DNA of 41,246 nucleotides from an uncultured Ruminococcus sp. (GTDB taxonomy: Bacteria > Bacillota > Clostridia > Oscillospirales > Ruminococcaceae). This document shows, piece after piece, positions 8,551 to 16,476 of the stretch; position 1 is the stretch's first letter; each line of letters starts with the position of its first letter. The stretch lies in NCBI GenBank assembly GCA_947566125.1, contig CANOIR010000017.1:1-41246 (forward strand). Reading direction: 5' to 3'. A program made the translations under genes and the position numbers. Under the pieces are notes generated by a model. The model did not search any database, was not told where the DNA came from, and was given only the letters and a program-made list of their open reading frames with translations.

Positions 8551-9636
8551 ATGAATTTTTTAAAGAAAAATATCATAGGTATTATTTTATGTGCTGCTAT
8601 CGCAGGATTGGCAACTTTTATAGCGTCACTCAGTATAGGCAGCTTTTCATTGGAACTTATCGGTGCACCGGTACTTGCAATCTTAATAGGAATGTTGATA
8701 ACACTTGTTGCACCACAAGTTGCTAAAAGTGAGTTTTTTGCAGGCGGAATAAAATTCACTTCAAAGAAAATTTTGCAATGGGCGGTAGTTATACTCGGAT
8801 TTTCTCTTAATCTTAATACTATTGCACAAGTAGGTGGAAAAAGTCTGCCTGTAATTATTTCTACAATATCAATATCACTTATTACATCATTTGTTCTTAT
8901 GAAGGTTATGAAAATAAAAAAGAAAACAGCGTGTCTTATAGGTGTAGGCTCATCCATATGCGGAGGTTCTGCTATTGCAGCAACAGCTCCTGTAATCGAT
9001 GCGGATGACGATGATGTTGCACAATCTATATCAGTAATATTTTTATTCAATATACTTGCAGCACTGATTTTCCCAACTCTTGGACAGGCACTGGGTTTTG
9101 GTACGGAAGGCTTTGCAATATTCGCCGGAACTGCTGTAAACGATACTTCATCTGTAACAGCAGCTGCCGCAACAGCGGAAAATCTTTATCATACAAGCGG
9201 AATTTTGTCAGCAGCAGTAACTGTTAAACTTACAAGAACTTTAGCAATTATTCCAATAACTCTTATACTTGCACTTTATAGAACTAAAAAGGCAAAGTCA
9301 AACGGCGGAGAAGCATCATCATTTTCATTTAAAAAGATTTTTCCGTGGTTTATACTCTATTTCATTGCCGCATCTTTAATAACAACTATAGTAGGAATCA
9401 TTCCTGAAAACAGTTTTACTACATTATATAATGACAGTTTTGTTACTGCTATGAAGTGGCTTGCTAAATTCTTTATAGCTATGGCAATGTGTGCAATTGG
9501 TCTTAATACAAATGTTGTAAATCTAATTAAAAAAGGCGGAAAGCCTATTCTTCTTGGTTTCTGCTGTTGGGCTGTTGTTACTGCAACTTCTATTTTAGTC
9601 CAGCACATAACAGGAATTTATACTACTAACTTATAA
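8551..9636 (+). CDS. YeiH/UPF0324 family membrane protein, putative anion (sulfate) exporter
   Basis: 361 residues, almost entirely hydrophobic, with about ten predicted membrane segments. The family block VGSSICGGSAIAATAPVIDA, followed by an acidic DDDD stretch and GTAVNDTSSVTAAAATA, is diagnostic of YeiH/UPF0324. The family is annotated as putative sulfate exporters, but substrate evidence is thin. The start is taken at ATG 8551, preceded by TAGGAGGT (8537-8544); the upstream in-frame ATG 8521 lies at the predicted transcription start. It is a single gene with its own promoter, ending at a repeat-type terminator shared with enolase. No LysR-type regulator, often found next to yeiH, is adjacent. 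Confidence 0.9.
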   Translation: MNFLKKNIIGIILCAAIAGLATFIASLSIGSFSLELIGAPVLAILIGMLITLVAPQVAKSEFFAGGIKFTSKKILQWAVVILGFSLNLNTIAQVGGKSLPVIISTISISLITSFVLMKVMKIKKKTACLIGVGSSICGGSAIAATAPVIDADDDDVAQSISVIFLFNILAALIFPTLGQALGFGTEGFAIFAGTAVNDTSSVTAAAATAENLYHTSGILSAAVTVKLTRTLAIIPITLILALYRTKKAKSNGGEASSFSFKKIFPWFILYFIAASLITTIVGIIPENSFTTLYNDSFVTAMKWLAKFFIAMAMCAIGLNTNVVNLIKKGGKPILLGFCCWAVVTATSILVQHITGIYTTNL

Positions 9637-9726
9637 CGCCCCGCACTCTCCACTTTGTCTTCCTTGAAAGTTAAGGTGGCACGGCATTAGCCGTAACAAA
9701 GAGGTGAAAACTAAACAATAATTAAA
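9637..9726 (+). other. Non-coding 3' region of the YeiH-family gene
   Basis: Between the stop codon and the terminator lies a short stretch, less AT-rich than its surroundings, with one small hairpin ACGGC-ATTA-GCCGT (9681-9694). GGTGGCAC just before it recalls a T-box core, but no specifier stem, terminator or downstream synthetase accompanies it. No coding potential is seen. Confidence 0.4.
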
Positions 9727-9778
9727 ACAACAAAAAGGCTGTTGCAACTCAAATCTCTGCGACAGCCTCTTCATTTTT
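9727..9778. repeat. Dispersed terminator repeat, copy 1
   Basis: The stem AGGCTGTTGCA (9736-9746) / TGCGACAGCCT (9758-9768) has one non-Watson-Crick pair, and a T run follows. The loop ACTCAAATCTC and the leading AAAACAACAAAA are shared with copies at 32268-32322 and 35538-35594. It lies between convergent yeiH-like and eno genes and probably terminates both. Confidence 0.85.
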
Positions 9779-9784
9779 TTGTTT

Positions 9785-11068
9785 TTAGCCTACAGGAAAA
9801 CAACTTTCACCTGGATATATCTCTCTTTTGCCAAGCAAATGTTCTATGCGAAGAAGTCTGTTGTATTTTGCCGTTCGCTCACCTCTGCAAGGTGCACCAG
9901 TCTTTATTTGACCTGTGCCAAGTCCTACTGCAATATCTGCTATAGTTGTATCTTCAGTTTCACCTGAACGATGTGATACAATTGCACCATAACCAGATTG
10001 TTGTGACAATCTTACTGCACTTATCGCTTCTGTTAATGTCCCTATCTGGTTTGGCTTTATGAGAATAGCATTTCCAATGCCAAGTTCAATTCCCTTTTTA
10101 AGTTTCTTTGGATTTGTTACAAAAAGATCGTCACCTACAAGCTGTACCTTGCTGCCAAGATGAGCAGTCAATTTCTGCCAACCGTCATAATCTTCTTCAT
10201 CAGCACCATCTTCAATAGAACGTATTGGGTATTCTCTGCACAAATTATCCCAATAAGAGACCAGATCATCTGATGTGTACTCTTTTCCGCTTTTCGGAAG
10301 ATGATACATACCACTTCTGCTGCATTTCCATTCACTTGCAGCCGCATCAATAGCAATGACAAAATCCTTGCCCGGCTTATAACCTGCACGTTCAATAGCT
10401 TTTAAAAGATATTCAATAGCTTCCCTATCGCCGCTAAGGTCAGGTGCAAAGCCGCCTTCATCGCCTACTGCGGTACTGAGTTTATTATCATTAAGAATGC
10501 TTTTAAGAGAATGATATACTTCACTGCACCACATAAGTGCTGTTGAAAAAGACTCTGCACCTATCGGCATTATCATAAATTCTTGTACATCAAGATTATT
10601 GGCAGCGTGTGCACCGCCGTTTAAAACATTCATCATTGGTACAGGTGTCTTTGACGCACCAAAACCGCCAAGATACTGAAAAAATGGTATATGATGAGAA
10701 ATAGCTGCTGCCTTTGCAGCTGCAATGGATACGGCAAGAATCGCATTTGCTCCAAGCACTGATTTATCATTGCTGCCATCAAGTTTTATAAGAGTTGAAT
10801 CAACTTCAACCGGATTTGAAAATGAAAATTCTGTGAGTTTTTCACGTATTGTTTTATTTATATTATTTACTGCATTTCGTACGCCTTTACCGCCGTATCT
10901 TCCCTTGTCACCATCACGAAGTTCAAGTGCTTCAAACTTTCCGGTAGACGCTCCGCTTGGAACAGATCCTCTTCCTCTTGAACCGTCTGTTAAAACGACC
11001 TCTGCTTCAACTGTGGGATTACCCCTTGAATCAAGTATTTCACGTCCAGATATTGACTGTATTCTCAT
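9785..11068 (-). CDS. eno: Enolase (phosphopyruvate hydratase)
   Basis: 427 residues, the usual length. It converts 2-phosphoglycerate to phosphoenolpyruvate in glycolysis. Signatures: SGREILDSRGNPTVE at the N-terminus, GDEGGFAPD, the metal-binding Asp/Glu blocks SIEDGADEED and GDDLFVTN, LIKPNQIGTLTE with the catalytic Lys, and SHRSGETEDT with a catalytic-site His. The ribosome site is AAAGGAG before the ATG. It stands alone on the minus strand, divergent from a lipoprotein gene, and is not linked to other glycolytic genes here. Confidence 0.98.
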   Translation of the reverse strand: MRIQSISGREILDSRGNPTVEAEVVLTDGSRGRGSVPSGASTGKFEALELRDGDKGRYGGKGVRNAVNNINKTIREKLTEFSFSNPVEVDSTLIKLDGSNDKSVLGANAILAVSIAAAKAAAISHHIPFFQYLGGFGASKTPVPMMNVLNGGAHAANNLDVQEFMIMPIGAESFSTALMWCSEVYHSLKSILNDNKLSTAVGDEGGFAPDLSGDREAIEYLLKAIERAGYKPGKDFVIAIDAAASEWKCSRSGMYHLPKSGKEYTSDDLVSYWDNLCREYPIRSIEDGADEEDYDGWQKLTAHLGSKVQLVGDDLFVTNPKKLKKGIELGIGNAILIKPNQIGTLTEAISAVRLSQQSGYGAIVSHRSGETEDTTIADIAVGLGTGQIKTGAPCRGERTAKYNRLLRIEHLLGKREIYPGESCFPVG

Positions 11069-11174
11069 AAAAAATACTCCTTTAAACTTTATTTTATTCT
11101 TATCATTTACAGTATTTCTACTAATATTCCTATTTTAAAAAAATTTCTAAAAGAAAATTGTATTTAATGACACA

Positions 11175-11203
11175 TTGACAATTTGTATATTATGTGTTAT
11201 AAT
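11175..11203 (+). promoter_or_regulatory. Promoter of the 11250 lipoprotein gene
   Basis: Perfect consensus TTGACA (11175-11180), 17 bases, TATAAT (11198-11203), 46 bases before the start codon. Confidence 0.88.
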
Positions 11204-11249
11204 GATAATAGTTTGATAAATTATTTATAATGTGGAGGATTTTAATTTC

Positions 11250-11930
11250 ATGAACAAGTTTGTATCACCAATACTTGCGGCAACAATGCTTGCAGGAATC
11301 GCTTTATCCGGCTGTAATACTATGGACAAGTACTTCTCTGAAGATTATGTTTTAGGTGCTTTAGACGCTTCATATAAGGGCGACTTTGATAAGTATCTGG
11401 ATACAACCGATGGAAAAGAAGAAGACGCACAGGAGCTTTATGATAATACAGTTGATTATTACACTGAAGTAATTGCTCAATATTGCGACGTTTATACAGA
11501 GGATATAAGTGATGAGGTTCACGATAAGTATACTGAATTTACTAAAGAACTTCTTTTAAAGGCTGATTATACTATAGCATCTTCTGAAAACGGCAAAGAA
11601 ACTTGCTATGTAAAAATCGTTATAAAGCCTATAAATATCCTTGAGCAGTCTGAAGATGATATAGCTGCATACATAGAAGAATTTAATACATCTATAGAAG
11701 AGATCGGTGAAGAGATCAATAATTATACAGATGAACAATTCCAGGATTTGGAAGATGATTATGCCGAAAATGTTCTTAATATATTAAAAGAAAAATCTAA
11801 TAATCTGGAATATAAGGATACAATCACATTTACAATGGAAATAAAGATTGACAAGGATGGCCTTTATTCTCCAGCAAATGAAGATGATTGGAACACTATT
11901 GATGATTATGTAATGGGAATTTATGAGTAA
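11250..11930 (+). CDS. Uncharacterised acidic lipoprotein
   Basis: 226 residues. A signal with lipobox LSGC (mature N-terminus at Cys22) is followed by a strongly acidic alpha-helical-looking domain (YVLGALDASYKGDFDKYL, EEIGEEINNYTDEQFQ). This composition resembles small clostridial lipoproteins with DUF5105-like domains, but I cannot assign a family with certainty and see no enzymatic motif. The start is ATG 11250 behind GGAGG (11234-11238); the longer GTG start at 11232 overlaps this ribosome site. It is a single gene with a perfect promoter and its own terminator, so probably well expressed. Confidence 0.85.
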   Translation: MNKFVSPILAATMLAGIALSGCNTMDKYFSEDYVLGALDASYKGDFDKYLDTTDGKEEDAQELYDNTVDYYTEVIAQYCDVYTEDISDEVHDKYTEFTKELLLKADYTIASSENGKETCYVKIVIKPINILEQSEDDIAAYIEEFNTSIEEIGEEINNYTDEQFQDLEDDYAENVLNILKEKSNNLEYKDTITFTMEIKIDKDGLYSPANEDDWNTIDDYVMGIYE

Positions 11931-11940
11931 GATGTAAATA

Positions 11941-11975
11941 AAACTGCTGCAATGTTAAGTTTTGCAGCAGTTTTT
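11941..11975 (+). terminator. Terminator after the 11250 lipoprotein gene
   Basis: AAACTGCTGCAA (11941-11952) pairs with TTGCAGCAGTTT (11962-11973), followed by T. The stem resembles the dapB terminator. Confidence 0.88.
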
Positions 11976-12013
11976 GCTATTTATATGCTATTCTTTCCAG
12001 CCTTAAATAAAAC

Positions 12014-12056
12014 AAAAAGTGCAGAGTTCATAAAAACGGAACCTCTGCACTTTTTT
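12014..12056 (-). terminator. Terminator of the 2-oxoacid oxidoreductase operon
   Basis: AAAAGTGCAGAG (about 12016-12026) pairs with CTCTGCACTTTT (about 12043-12054). Read on the minus strand it ends in a T-rich run, about 30 bases after the last gene of the operon. Confidence 0.85.
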
Positions 12057-12085
12057 ATTAAGATTTGTAAAAATATCAAAGCAAA

Positions 12086-12619
12086 TTACTTACTGGAAGC
12101 ACCAATCTCTACGGCTTTCATATTTACATCAATAAGATTTGCACGTTTTGGTGGAATGCATTTTTCCATTGCCTTGCGTACGGTATCCATATCAAAAAGA
12201 TCGCTTTCAACAAGCATTCTACCCATAAGGATCATATTTGCTGAACCATTCATATCATTTTCAGATGCAATATTTGTTGCCGGCATTGCTATATATGTAA
12301 TGTCATCTCTCTTACAATCTTCATCAACTATAGAGCTGTCAGCAAGAACAAGTCCTCCCGGCTTTACAGCGTCAATAAATTTATTGAAAGATGGACCATT
12401 CATTGCAATGAGTATATCCGGATTTGCAACTAATGGTGAACCTATAGGATCATCAGAAATACATACTGAACAGTTAGCTGTACCACCACGCATCTCAGGA
12501 CCATATGACGGCAGCCATGAAAGCTCTTTACCTGCCATAAGTCCACAGTATGCCAGAATCTTACCGGTAAACAGTATACCCTGTCCGCCAAAGCCTGCTA
12601 AAATAATTTCTGTTGTCAT
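12086..12619 (-). CDS. 2-oxoacid:ferredoxin oxidoreductase, gamma subunit
   Basis: 177 residues. This is the POR/KOR gamma-type domain, which completes the coenzyme A-dependent oxidoreductase. The glycine-rich N-terminus EIILAGFGGQGILFTGKILA is characteristic, as are WLPSYGPEMRGGTANCSV and NPDILIAMNGPSF. Its start lies 2 bases after the beta-subunit stop, so translation is coupled. It is last in the order ATPase, ferredoxin, alpha, beta, gamma. Substrate assignment follows the alpha subunit; related enzymes use branched-chain 2-oxoacids or 2-oxoglutarate. Confidence 0.93.
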   Translation of the reverse strand: MTTEIILAGFGGQGILFTGKILAYCGLMAGKELSWLPSYGPEMRGGTANCSVCISDDPIGSPLVANPDILIAMNGPSFNKFIDAVKPGGLVLADSSIVDEDCKRDDITYIAMPATNIASENDMNGSANMILMGRMLVESDLFDMDTVRKAMEKCIPPKRANLIDVNMKAVEIGASSK

Positions 12620-12621
12620 AA

Positions 12622-13380
12622 TTACTTCGCTGCCTCCTCTTCTGCTGCCTTATCCTTATATACGCCAAGAGGATAATAAGGGATCATTTTTTCTCTTACA
12701 AATTCCATTGACTTATCCGGTGAAAGTCCCCAGTTTGTAGGACAAGTAGAAAGTACTTCTACGATAGAAAGTCCTCTCTTTGCAACTTGATTGTCAAACG
12801 CCTTACGAATAGCCTTTTTAGCTTCACGAATATGAGGAACACTGTCTATTGCAACACGCTGCGCAAGTGCCACACCGCTGAGTGTAGACATCATTTCACA
12901 AACACGTATAGGATAACCTGCAGTATCTGTATTTCTGCCATAAGGTGTTGTCTGTGTTACCTGACCCGGCAGAGTTGTAGGTGCCATCTGTCCACCTGTC
13001 ATACCATATGTGGTATTATTTATAAAGATTATAACAATATTTTCGCCTCTTGTGCCAACGTGAACAGTTTCCGCAGTACCAATAGCTGCAAGGTCGCCGT
13101 CACCCTGATATGTAAATACTATCTTATCAGGATTTACTCTCTTTGCTCCAGTAGCAACAGCCGGTGCACGTCCATGAGGAGCTTCGATAACATCACAACC
13201 AAAATAATTATATGACATTACAGAGCAGCCTACTGGAACAACGCCGATAGTATCACCTATAATACCCATTTCATCAAGTACTTCGCAAACTAAACGGTGA
13301 ACGATACCATGTCCGCAACCAGGACAAAAATGTGTAGGAACATCTAATAAAGACTTTGGTCGTTCAAATACAACTGCCAT
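12622..13380 (-). CDS. 2-oxoacid:ferredoxin oxidoreductase, beta (TPP-binding) subunit
   Basis: 252 residues. It binds thiamine pyrophosphate. GDGDLAAIGTAETVH with the following NNTTYGMTGGQ is the TPP/Mg motif, and CPGCGHG near the N-terminus plus VPVGCSVM hold cysteines conserved in the family. The start codon overlaps the alpha stop by one base (TAATG), indicating tight coupling. It works with the alpha and gamma subunits to oxidise a 2-oxoacid to its acyl-CoA while reducing ferredoxin. Confidence 0.95.
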   Translation of the reverse strand: MAVVFERPKSLLDVPTHFCPGCGHGIVHRLVCEVLDEMGIIGDTIGVVPVGCSVMSYNYFGCDVIEAPHGRAPAVATGAKRVNPDKIVFTYQGDGDLAAIGTAETVHVGTRGENIVIIFINNTTYGMTGGQMAPTTLPGQVTQTTPYGRNTDTAGYPIRVCEMMSTLSGVALAQRVAIDSVPHIREAKKAIRKAFDNQVAKRGLSIVEVLSTCPTNWGLSPDKSMEFVREKMIPYYPLGVYKDKAAEEEAAK

Positions 13381-14441
13381 TACTTTGCACCTCCTGTAAT
13401 CTTTTTAATTTCATCGTATACTTCAGCAGGTGTAGGAATTACGCCGCCTGTTCTTCCGAAAAATGTTGTAGGTATCTTGCATTCTGTAGCAAGCTTTACG
13501 TCATAGATCATCTGACCCATTGACATCTCAACGTCAAGAATATTCTTGGCATCCTTTGTAGCTTCTTTGAGTTCATTTACAGGGAATGGCCACAAAGTCT
13601 TTGGACGGAAAAGACCAACCTTTATTCCTTCATTACGTGCTTTAGTAACAGCAGATTTTGCTACACGTGCAGATGCACCATAAGCTGTTATAACAAGCTC
13701 TGCACCATCACACATATAAACTTCTGCATCAGTTTCATTCTCTTCGATAGCCTTATAACGTTCAAAACGTTCAAGTACCTTTGCTTCAAGCAATGGTGCA
13801 TCAAGGAAAAGTGAGTTGATAATATGATGCTCACGCTTATTTTCATGACCACAAGCTGCCCAATCAGACTTATCAGGAAGGTCTGTTTTAGGCTCTGGAA
13901 ATGTTACAGGCTCCATCATCTGACCAAGCAAACCGTCTGCTAAGATCATAACAGGTGTACGGTACTGATCTGCCTTATCAAATGCAAGTGTTACTGTATC
14001 AACCATTTCCTGAACTGAACAAGGAGCATATACCATAATATGAAAATCACCATGACCCATAGCCTTTGTAGCCTGAAAATAATCAGACTGTGCCGGCTGG
14101 ATAGAACCAAGACCGGGGCCACCTCTTTGCACATTGATAATAACTGCCGGAAGGTCTGAACCTGCCATATAAGAGATACCCTCTGCCTTCAGAGATACAC
14201 CCGGTGATGATGACGATGTCATAGCACGTACACCAGTTGATGCTGCACCCAAAACCATATTGATTGCAGCAATTTCTGATTCTGCCTGTAAAAATACGCC
14301 GCCTGATTTTTCCATACGCTTAGCCATATATGCTGAAAGCTCTGTCTGCGGTGTTATTGGATAACCAAAAAAGCACTTACATCCACAACGAATAGCAGCT
14401 TCTGCCAATGCTTCATTACCCTTCATAAGACTTCTTTCCAC
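13380..14441 (-). CDS. vorB: 2-oxoacid:ferredoxin oxidoreductase, alpha subunit (VorB-type)
   Basis: 353 residues. The N-terminal pyrimidine-binding domain begins KGNEALAEAAIRCGCKCFFG with YPITPQTE, then QAESEIAAINMVLGAA and TSSSSPGVSLKAEG, typical of proteins annotated as 3-methyl-2-oxobutanoate dehydrogenase subunit VorB. A 2-oxoglutarate-specific (KorA) role cannot be excluded from sequence alone. The start is GTG 14441, with AAGGAAG 10 bases upstream; an internal ATG at 14426 is possible. It follows the ferredoxin gene by 17 bases. In fermenters such enzymes often run either way, including reductive synthesis of branched-chain 2-oxoacids. Confidence 0.92.
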   Translation of the reverse strand: MERSLMKGNEALAEAAIRCGCKCFFGYPITPQTELSAYMAKRMEKSGGVFLQAESEIAAINMVLGAASTGVRAMTSSSSPGVSLKAEGISYMAGSDLPAVIINVQRGGPGLGSIQPAQSDYFQATKAMGHGDFHIMVYAPCSVQEMVDTVTLAFDKADQYRTPVMILADGLLGQMMEPVTFPEPKTDLPDKSDWAACGHENKREHHIINSLFLDAPLLEAKVLERFERYKAIEENETDAEVYMCDGAELVITAYGASARVAKSAVTKARNEGIKVGLFRPKTLWPFPVNELKEATKDAKNILDVEMSMGQMIYDVKLATECKIPTTFFGRTGGVIPTPAEVYDEIKKITGGAK

Positions 14442-14458
14442 GATAAATTCACTTCCTT

Positions 14459-14665
14459 TTATTTCTCAATTTTTATTGCACAGTCTGGACACATCATTGC
14501 ACACATCATACATGATATACAAGCGTCCTGATCAGTGCAGACAGCAGTAAAATAACCCTTTTCGTTACGCTTTTCCTTTTGGATAGCAACAAGCTTTTTA
14601 GGACAAGCAGTTACACAAAGACCGCAGCCCTTACAGCGTTCAAAAAGAACCTGCATTTTCTCCAT
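14459..14665 (-). CDS. 2[4Fe-4S] ferredoxin subunit (delta) of the oxidoreductase
   Basis: 68 residues with two complete cluster motifs, CKGCGLCVTACPK and CISCMMCAMMCPDC, each CxxCxxCxxxCP. It passes electrons from the TPP centre to external ferredoxin. A very strong ribosome site (TAAGGAGGT) precedes the ATG. It is second in the operon, directly before the alpha subunit, which is the usual place for the delta subunit of VOR/KOR enzymes. Confidence 0.95.
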   Translation of the reverse strand: MEKMQVLFERCKGCGLCVTACPKKLVAIQKEKRNEKGYFTAVCTDQDACISCMMCAMMCPDCAIKIEK

Positions 14666-14708
14666 ATATTCTAACCTCCTTATTGATATATAAATCTAAA
14701 TATAAATC

Positions 14709-15362
14709 CTAATCTTCCCACACCGTCTTAACATAAACTTTTACCGGTATGCCGTTCGGTATAGAAAGACATAGATCATCTCTGTATACAGTACCTACAA
14801 GAGGCAATTTAGCCTTTTCAACAATATCCTGTGCATAATCAATACTATGAAGAACAGTTTCCTCAGTAGTTTCACGACCAAGATTTGAATTGTTTATGAT
14901 TCCAGTATGCTTCATTTTAGATACCTCTTCTATCTCATACATAAGCTCTAATGCTTCTGATGGATCTTTTGTAAGATACCTGTAGCAGTTTATAATATAA
15001 AGCATATCCAGATCGTCTTTGTATTGAGAGAGTGCTTCTGCATATCGTCCAAGACCTATAGCACCGGCATCATCGCCACCAACATCTATTATTAAATATC
15101 CCGGTTCATATGCCATTCTTTCAATATCAAATGATATTGCCGGAATATCAAGGCTTGTATTGGCATACATGGACGCAGCAAGAGTCACGCCGTTTTCTTT
15201 AAAAAGTTCTACAAAGTCCGCCGTGCGGAAATACGGATTGACAATATCGAAATCAACTATAGTAACTTTCTCACCCTTTTGAGCAAGCTTTATTGCCTGA
15301 TTTACAGCAAAATTTGTCTTTCCGGAACCATAGTGACCGGTTATTATTGTTATCTTTTTCAT
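14709..15362 (-). CDS. P-loop ATPase of the MinD/ParA-like superfamily
   Basis: 217 residues. The N-terminus ITIITGHYGSGKTNFAVN is a Walker A motif, VTIVDFDIVNPYFR a switch or deviant Walker-type strand, and YLIIDVGGDDAG a Walker B-like strand; NNSNLGRETT follows. Similar ATPases often sit just before ferredoxin-linked VOR operons in clostridia, as here (43 bases before the ferredoxin gene). The first gene of the unit, it shares the promoter at 15406-15434. A role in cluster loading or assembly of the oxidoreductase is plausible from position only. No CxxC cluster-carrier motif as in Mrp/NBP35 is visible. Confidence 0.85.
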   Translation of the reverse strand: MKKITIITGHYGSGKTNFAVNQAIKLAQKGEKVTIVDFDIVNPYFRTADFVELFKENGVTLAASMYANTSLDIPAISFDIERMAYEPGYLIIDVGGDDAGAIGLGRYAEALSQYKDDLDMLYIINCYRYLTKDPSEALELMYEIEEVSKMKHTGIINNSNLGRETTEETVLHSIDYAQDIVEKAKLPLVGTVYRDDLCLSIPNGIPVKVYVKTVWED

Positions 15363-15405
15363 TTAATACCTTCCTTTTTCCGACAGCATTTTACCATGCT
15401 CTATT

Positions 15406-15434
15406 ATTATATCATATTATATTTTAAAATGCAA
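15406..15434 (-). promoter_or_regulatory. Promoter of the ATPase-oxidoreductase operon
   Basis: On the minus strand: TTGCAT (15434-15429), 17 bases, TATAAT (15411-15406), about 44 bases before the ATPase start codon. Confidence 0.8.
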
Positions 15435-15512
15435 GTGCTTTTATAAAGGCAAACATCGGAAACTAAAATATTCTATAGCATTTTAAAATTAAAAATCGAA
15501 ATATAAAAATTC

Positions 15513-15541
15513 TTGACAATGGTACAATAATAGGTTATAAT
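15513..15541 (+). promoter_or_regulatory. Promoter of the PAP2 phosphatase gene
   Basis: Perfect consensus TTGACA (15513-15518), 17 bases, TATAAT (15536-15541). The start codon at 15621 leaves a leader of about 70 bases. Confidence 0.88.
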
Positions 15542-15620
15542 AATTTTTAATGCAGATATTATTTGTTTGATCTGCTGGAGAGTTAATGCGGTTAAATTTT
15601 TAATTAAAGGTTCAAAAAAC

Positions 15621-16265
15621 ATGAAAAAGCTCAAAAACATTATCGAAAAAATTCTACCGTCACATTCGTACATCCCATTAGCAGCTATGCTTGTATTTAA
15701 CTTCATTGCTTATTTTGGAACACGGTTATTTACAACAGATATGACACACTATTCAATGTATACCGTGATTGACGATTGGATACCATTTTGTCCTGCATTT
15801 ATTTCTATTTACATACTTGCATATGTACAGTGGATATTAGGGTATATTCTCATTGCAAGAGAGGATAAACATATTTTTAAATGGATAGTTGTAGGTGAAA
15901 TTATCGCAAAAGCAATAGCATTGCTGTGCTTTATTTTTATTCCCACCACTATTTCACGTCCGGAAATCACTGGCACTGATATATGGAGCGGGCTTACACA
16001 TCTTATTTACACTACAGATGCACCGGATAATCTATTCCCATCTGTACACTGTCTGGAAAGCTATGTATGTTTACGTGGTGCTTTGTATCTGAAAAAGCCA
16101 AATAAAATATATAAATATATATCCTTAATATTCACACTGCTTGTCTTTGCATCTACTGTTTTTGTAAAACAGCACGTAGTGCTTGATATAGTCGGTGCTA
16201 TATTTGCTGTTGAAATAGGTTTGTTCATATCAAGAAAATGCTGCAAGTTAGGCAGAAATATTTAG
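15621..16265 (+). CDS. PAP2-family membrane phosphatase
   Basis: 214 residues with about six hydrophobic segments. The family removes phosphate from lipids such as phosphatidate or undecaprenyl pyrophosphate, or transfers head groups. Motif C2 is PSVH (residues 140-143), motif C3 is KQHVVLD (183-189), and an ISRPE near residue 112-116 stands for motif C1, without the usual Lys. The start is ATG 15621 with TAAAGG 10 bases before; the longer reading frame from 15567 adds no conserved residues. The last bases of the gene and those just after the stop (16262-16278) resemble the end of the palindromic repeat at 20783, so the C-terminus may have been altered by it. Confidence 0.88.
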   Translation: MKKLKNIIEKILPSHSYIPLAAMLVFNFIAYFGTRLFTTDMTHYSMYTVIDDWIPFCPAFISIYILAYVQWILGYILIAREDKHIFKWIVVGEIIAKAIALLCFIFIPTTISRPEITGTDIWSGLTHLIYTTDAPDNLFPSVHCLESYVCLRGALYLKKPNKIYKYISLIFTLLVFASTVFVKQHVVLDIVGAIFAVEIGLFISRKCCKLGRNI

Positions 16266-16278
16266 AACTTATTCTCAT
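16262..16278. repeat. Possible remnant of the palindromic repeat's terminal sequence
   Basis: TTAGAACTTATTCTCAT here differs at one position from TTAGAACTTGTTCTCAT at 20781-20797; after that the two diverge. It overlaps the stop codon of the PAP2 gene. A 16/17 match could be chance in AT-rich DNA, so confidence is low. Confidence 0.3.
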
Positions 16279-16292
16279 TTATAATTCTGCAA

Positions 16293-16333
16293 TAAAAATC
16301 TGCTCTGTATTTTTCAGCAGCAGATTTTTATTA
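16293..16333 (+). terminator. Terminator after the PAP2 gene
   Basis: TAAAAATCTGCT (16293-16304) pairs with AGCAGATTTTTA (16319-16330), with the T run within the 3' arm. The stretch 16334-16476 after it is AT-rich, with tandem ATAATACTATTA units (around 16397-16425) and no gene. Confidence 0.8.
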
Positions 16334-16476
16334 TATATCTTATCAAAATATTATCAAAATCTTTTTTGGCAAATACATAAAATAAAAAAATTGATAATAA
16401 TACTATTAATAATACTATTAATATTAGATAGCATTAGAGAAATATATAACTTTTTGTATGAAAGGAATTTCGTAAA

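Noticed and set aside
9671..9694. GGTGGCAC followed by a small hairpin, recalling a T-box core
   Set aside because: No stem I, specifier, terminator partner or downstream amino-acid gene; it is the 3' region of the YeiH-family gene.
10725..11138. Plus-strand open frame opposite the enolase N-terminus
   Set aside because: Mirror of the enolase codons; no independent start signal or recognisable domain.
11952..12740. Plus-strand open frame of 262 codons across the gamma and beta subunit genes
   Set aside because: Antisense to well-conserved oxidoreductase genes and containing a terminator at its start; no ribosome site.
16380..16440. Tandem ATAATACTATTA repeats before the CE2-like gene as a possible operator or iteron array
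   Set aside because: Only two or so imperfect units in very AT-rich DNA; no replication gene nearby, so chance is likely.
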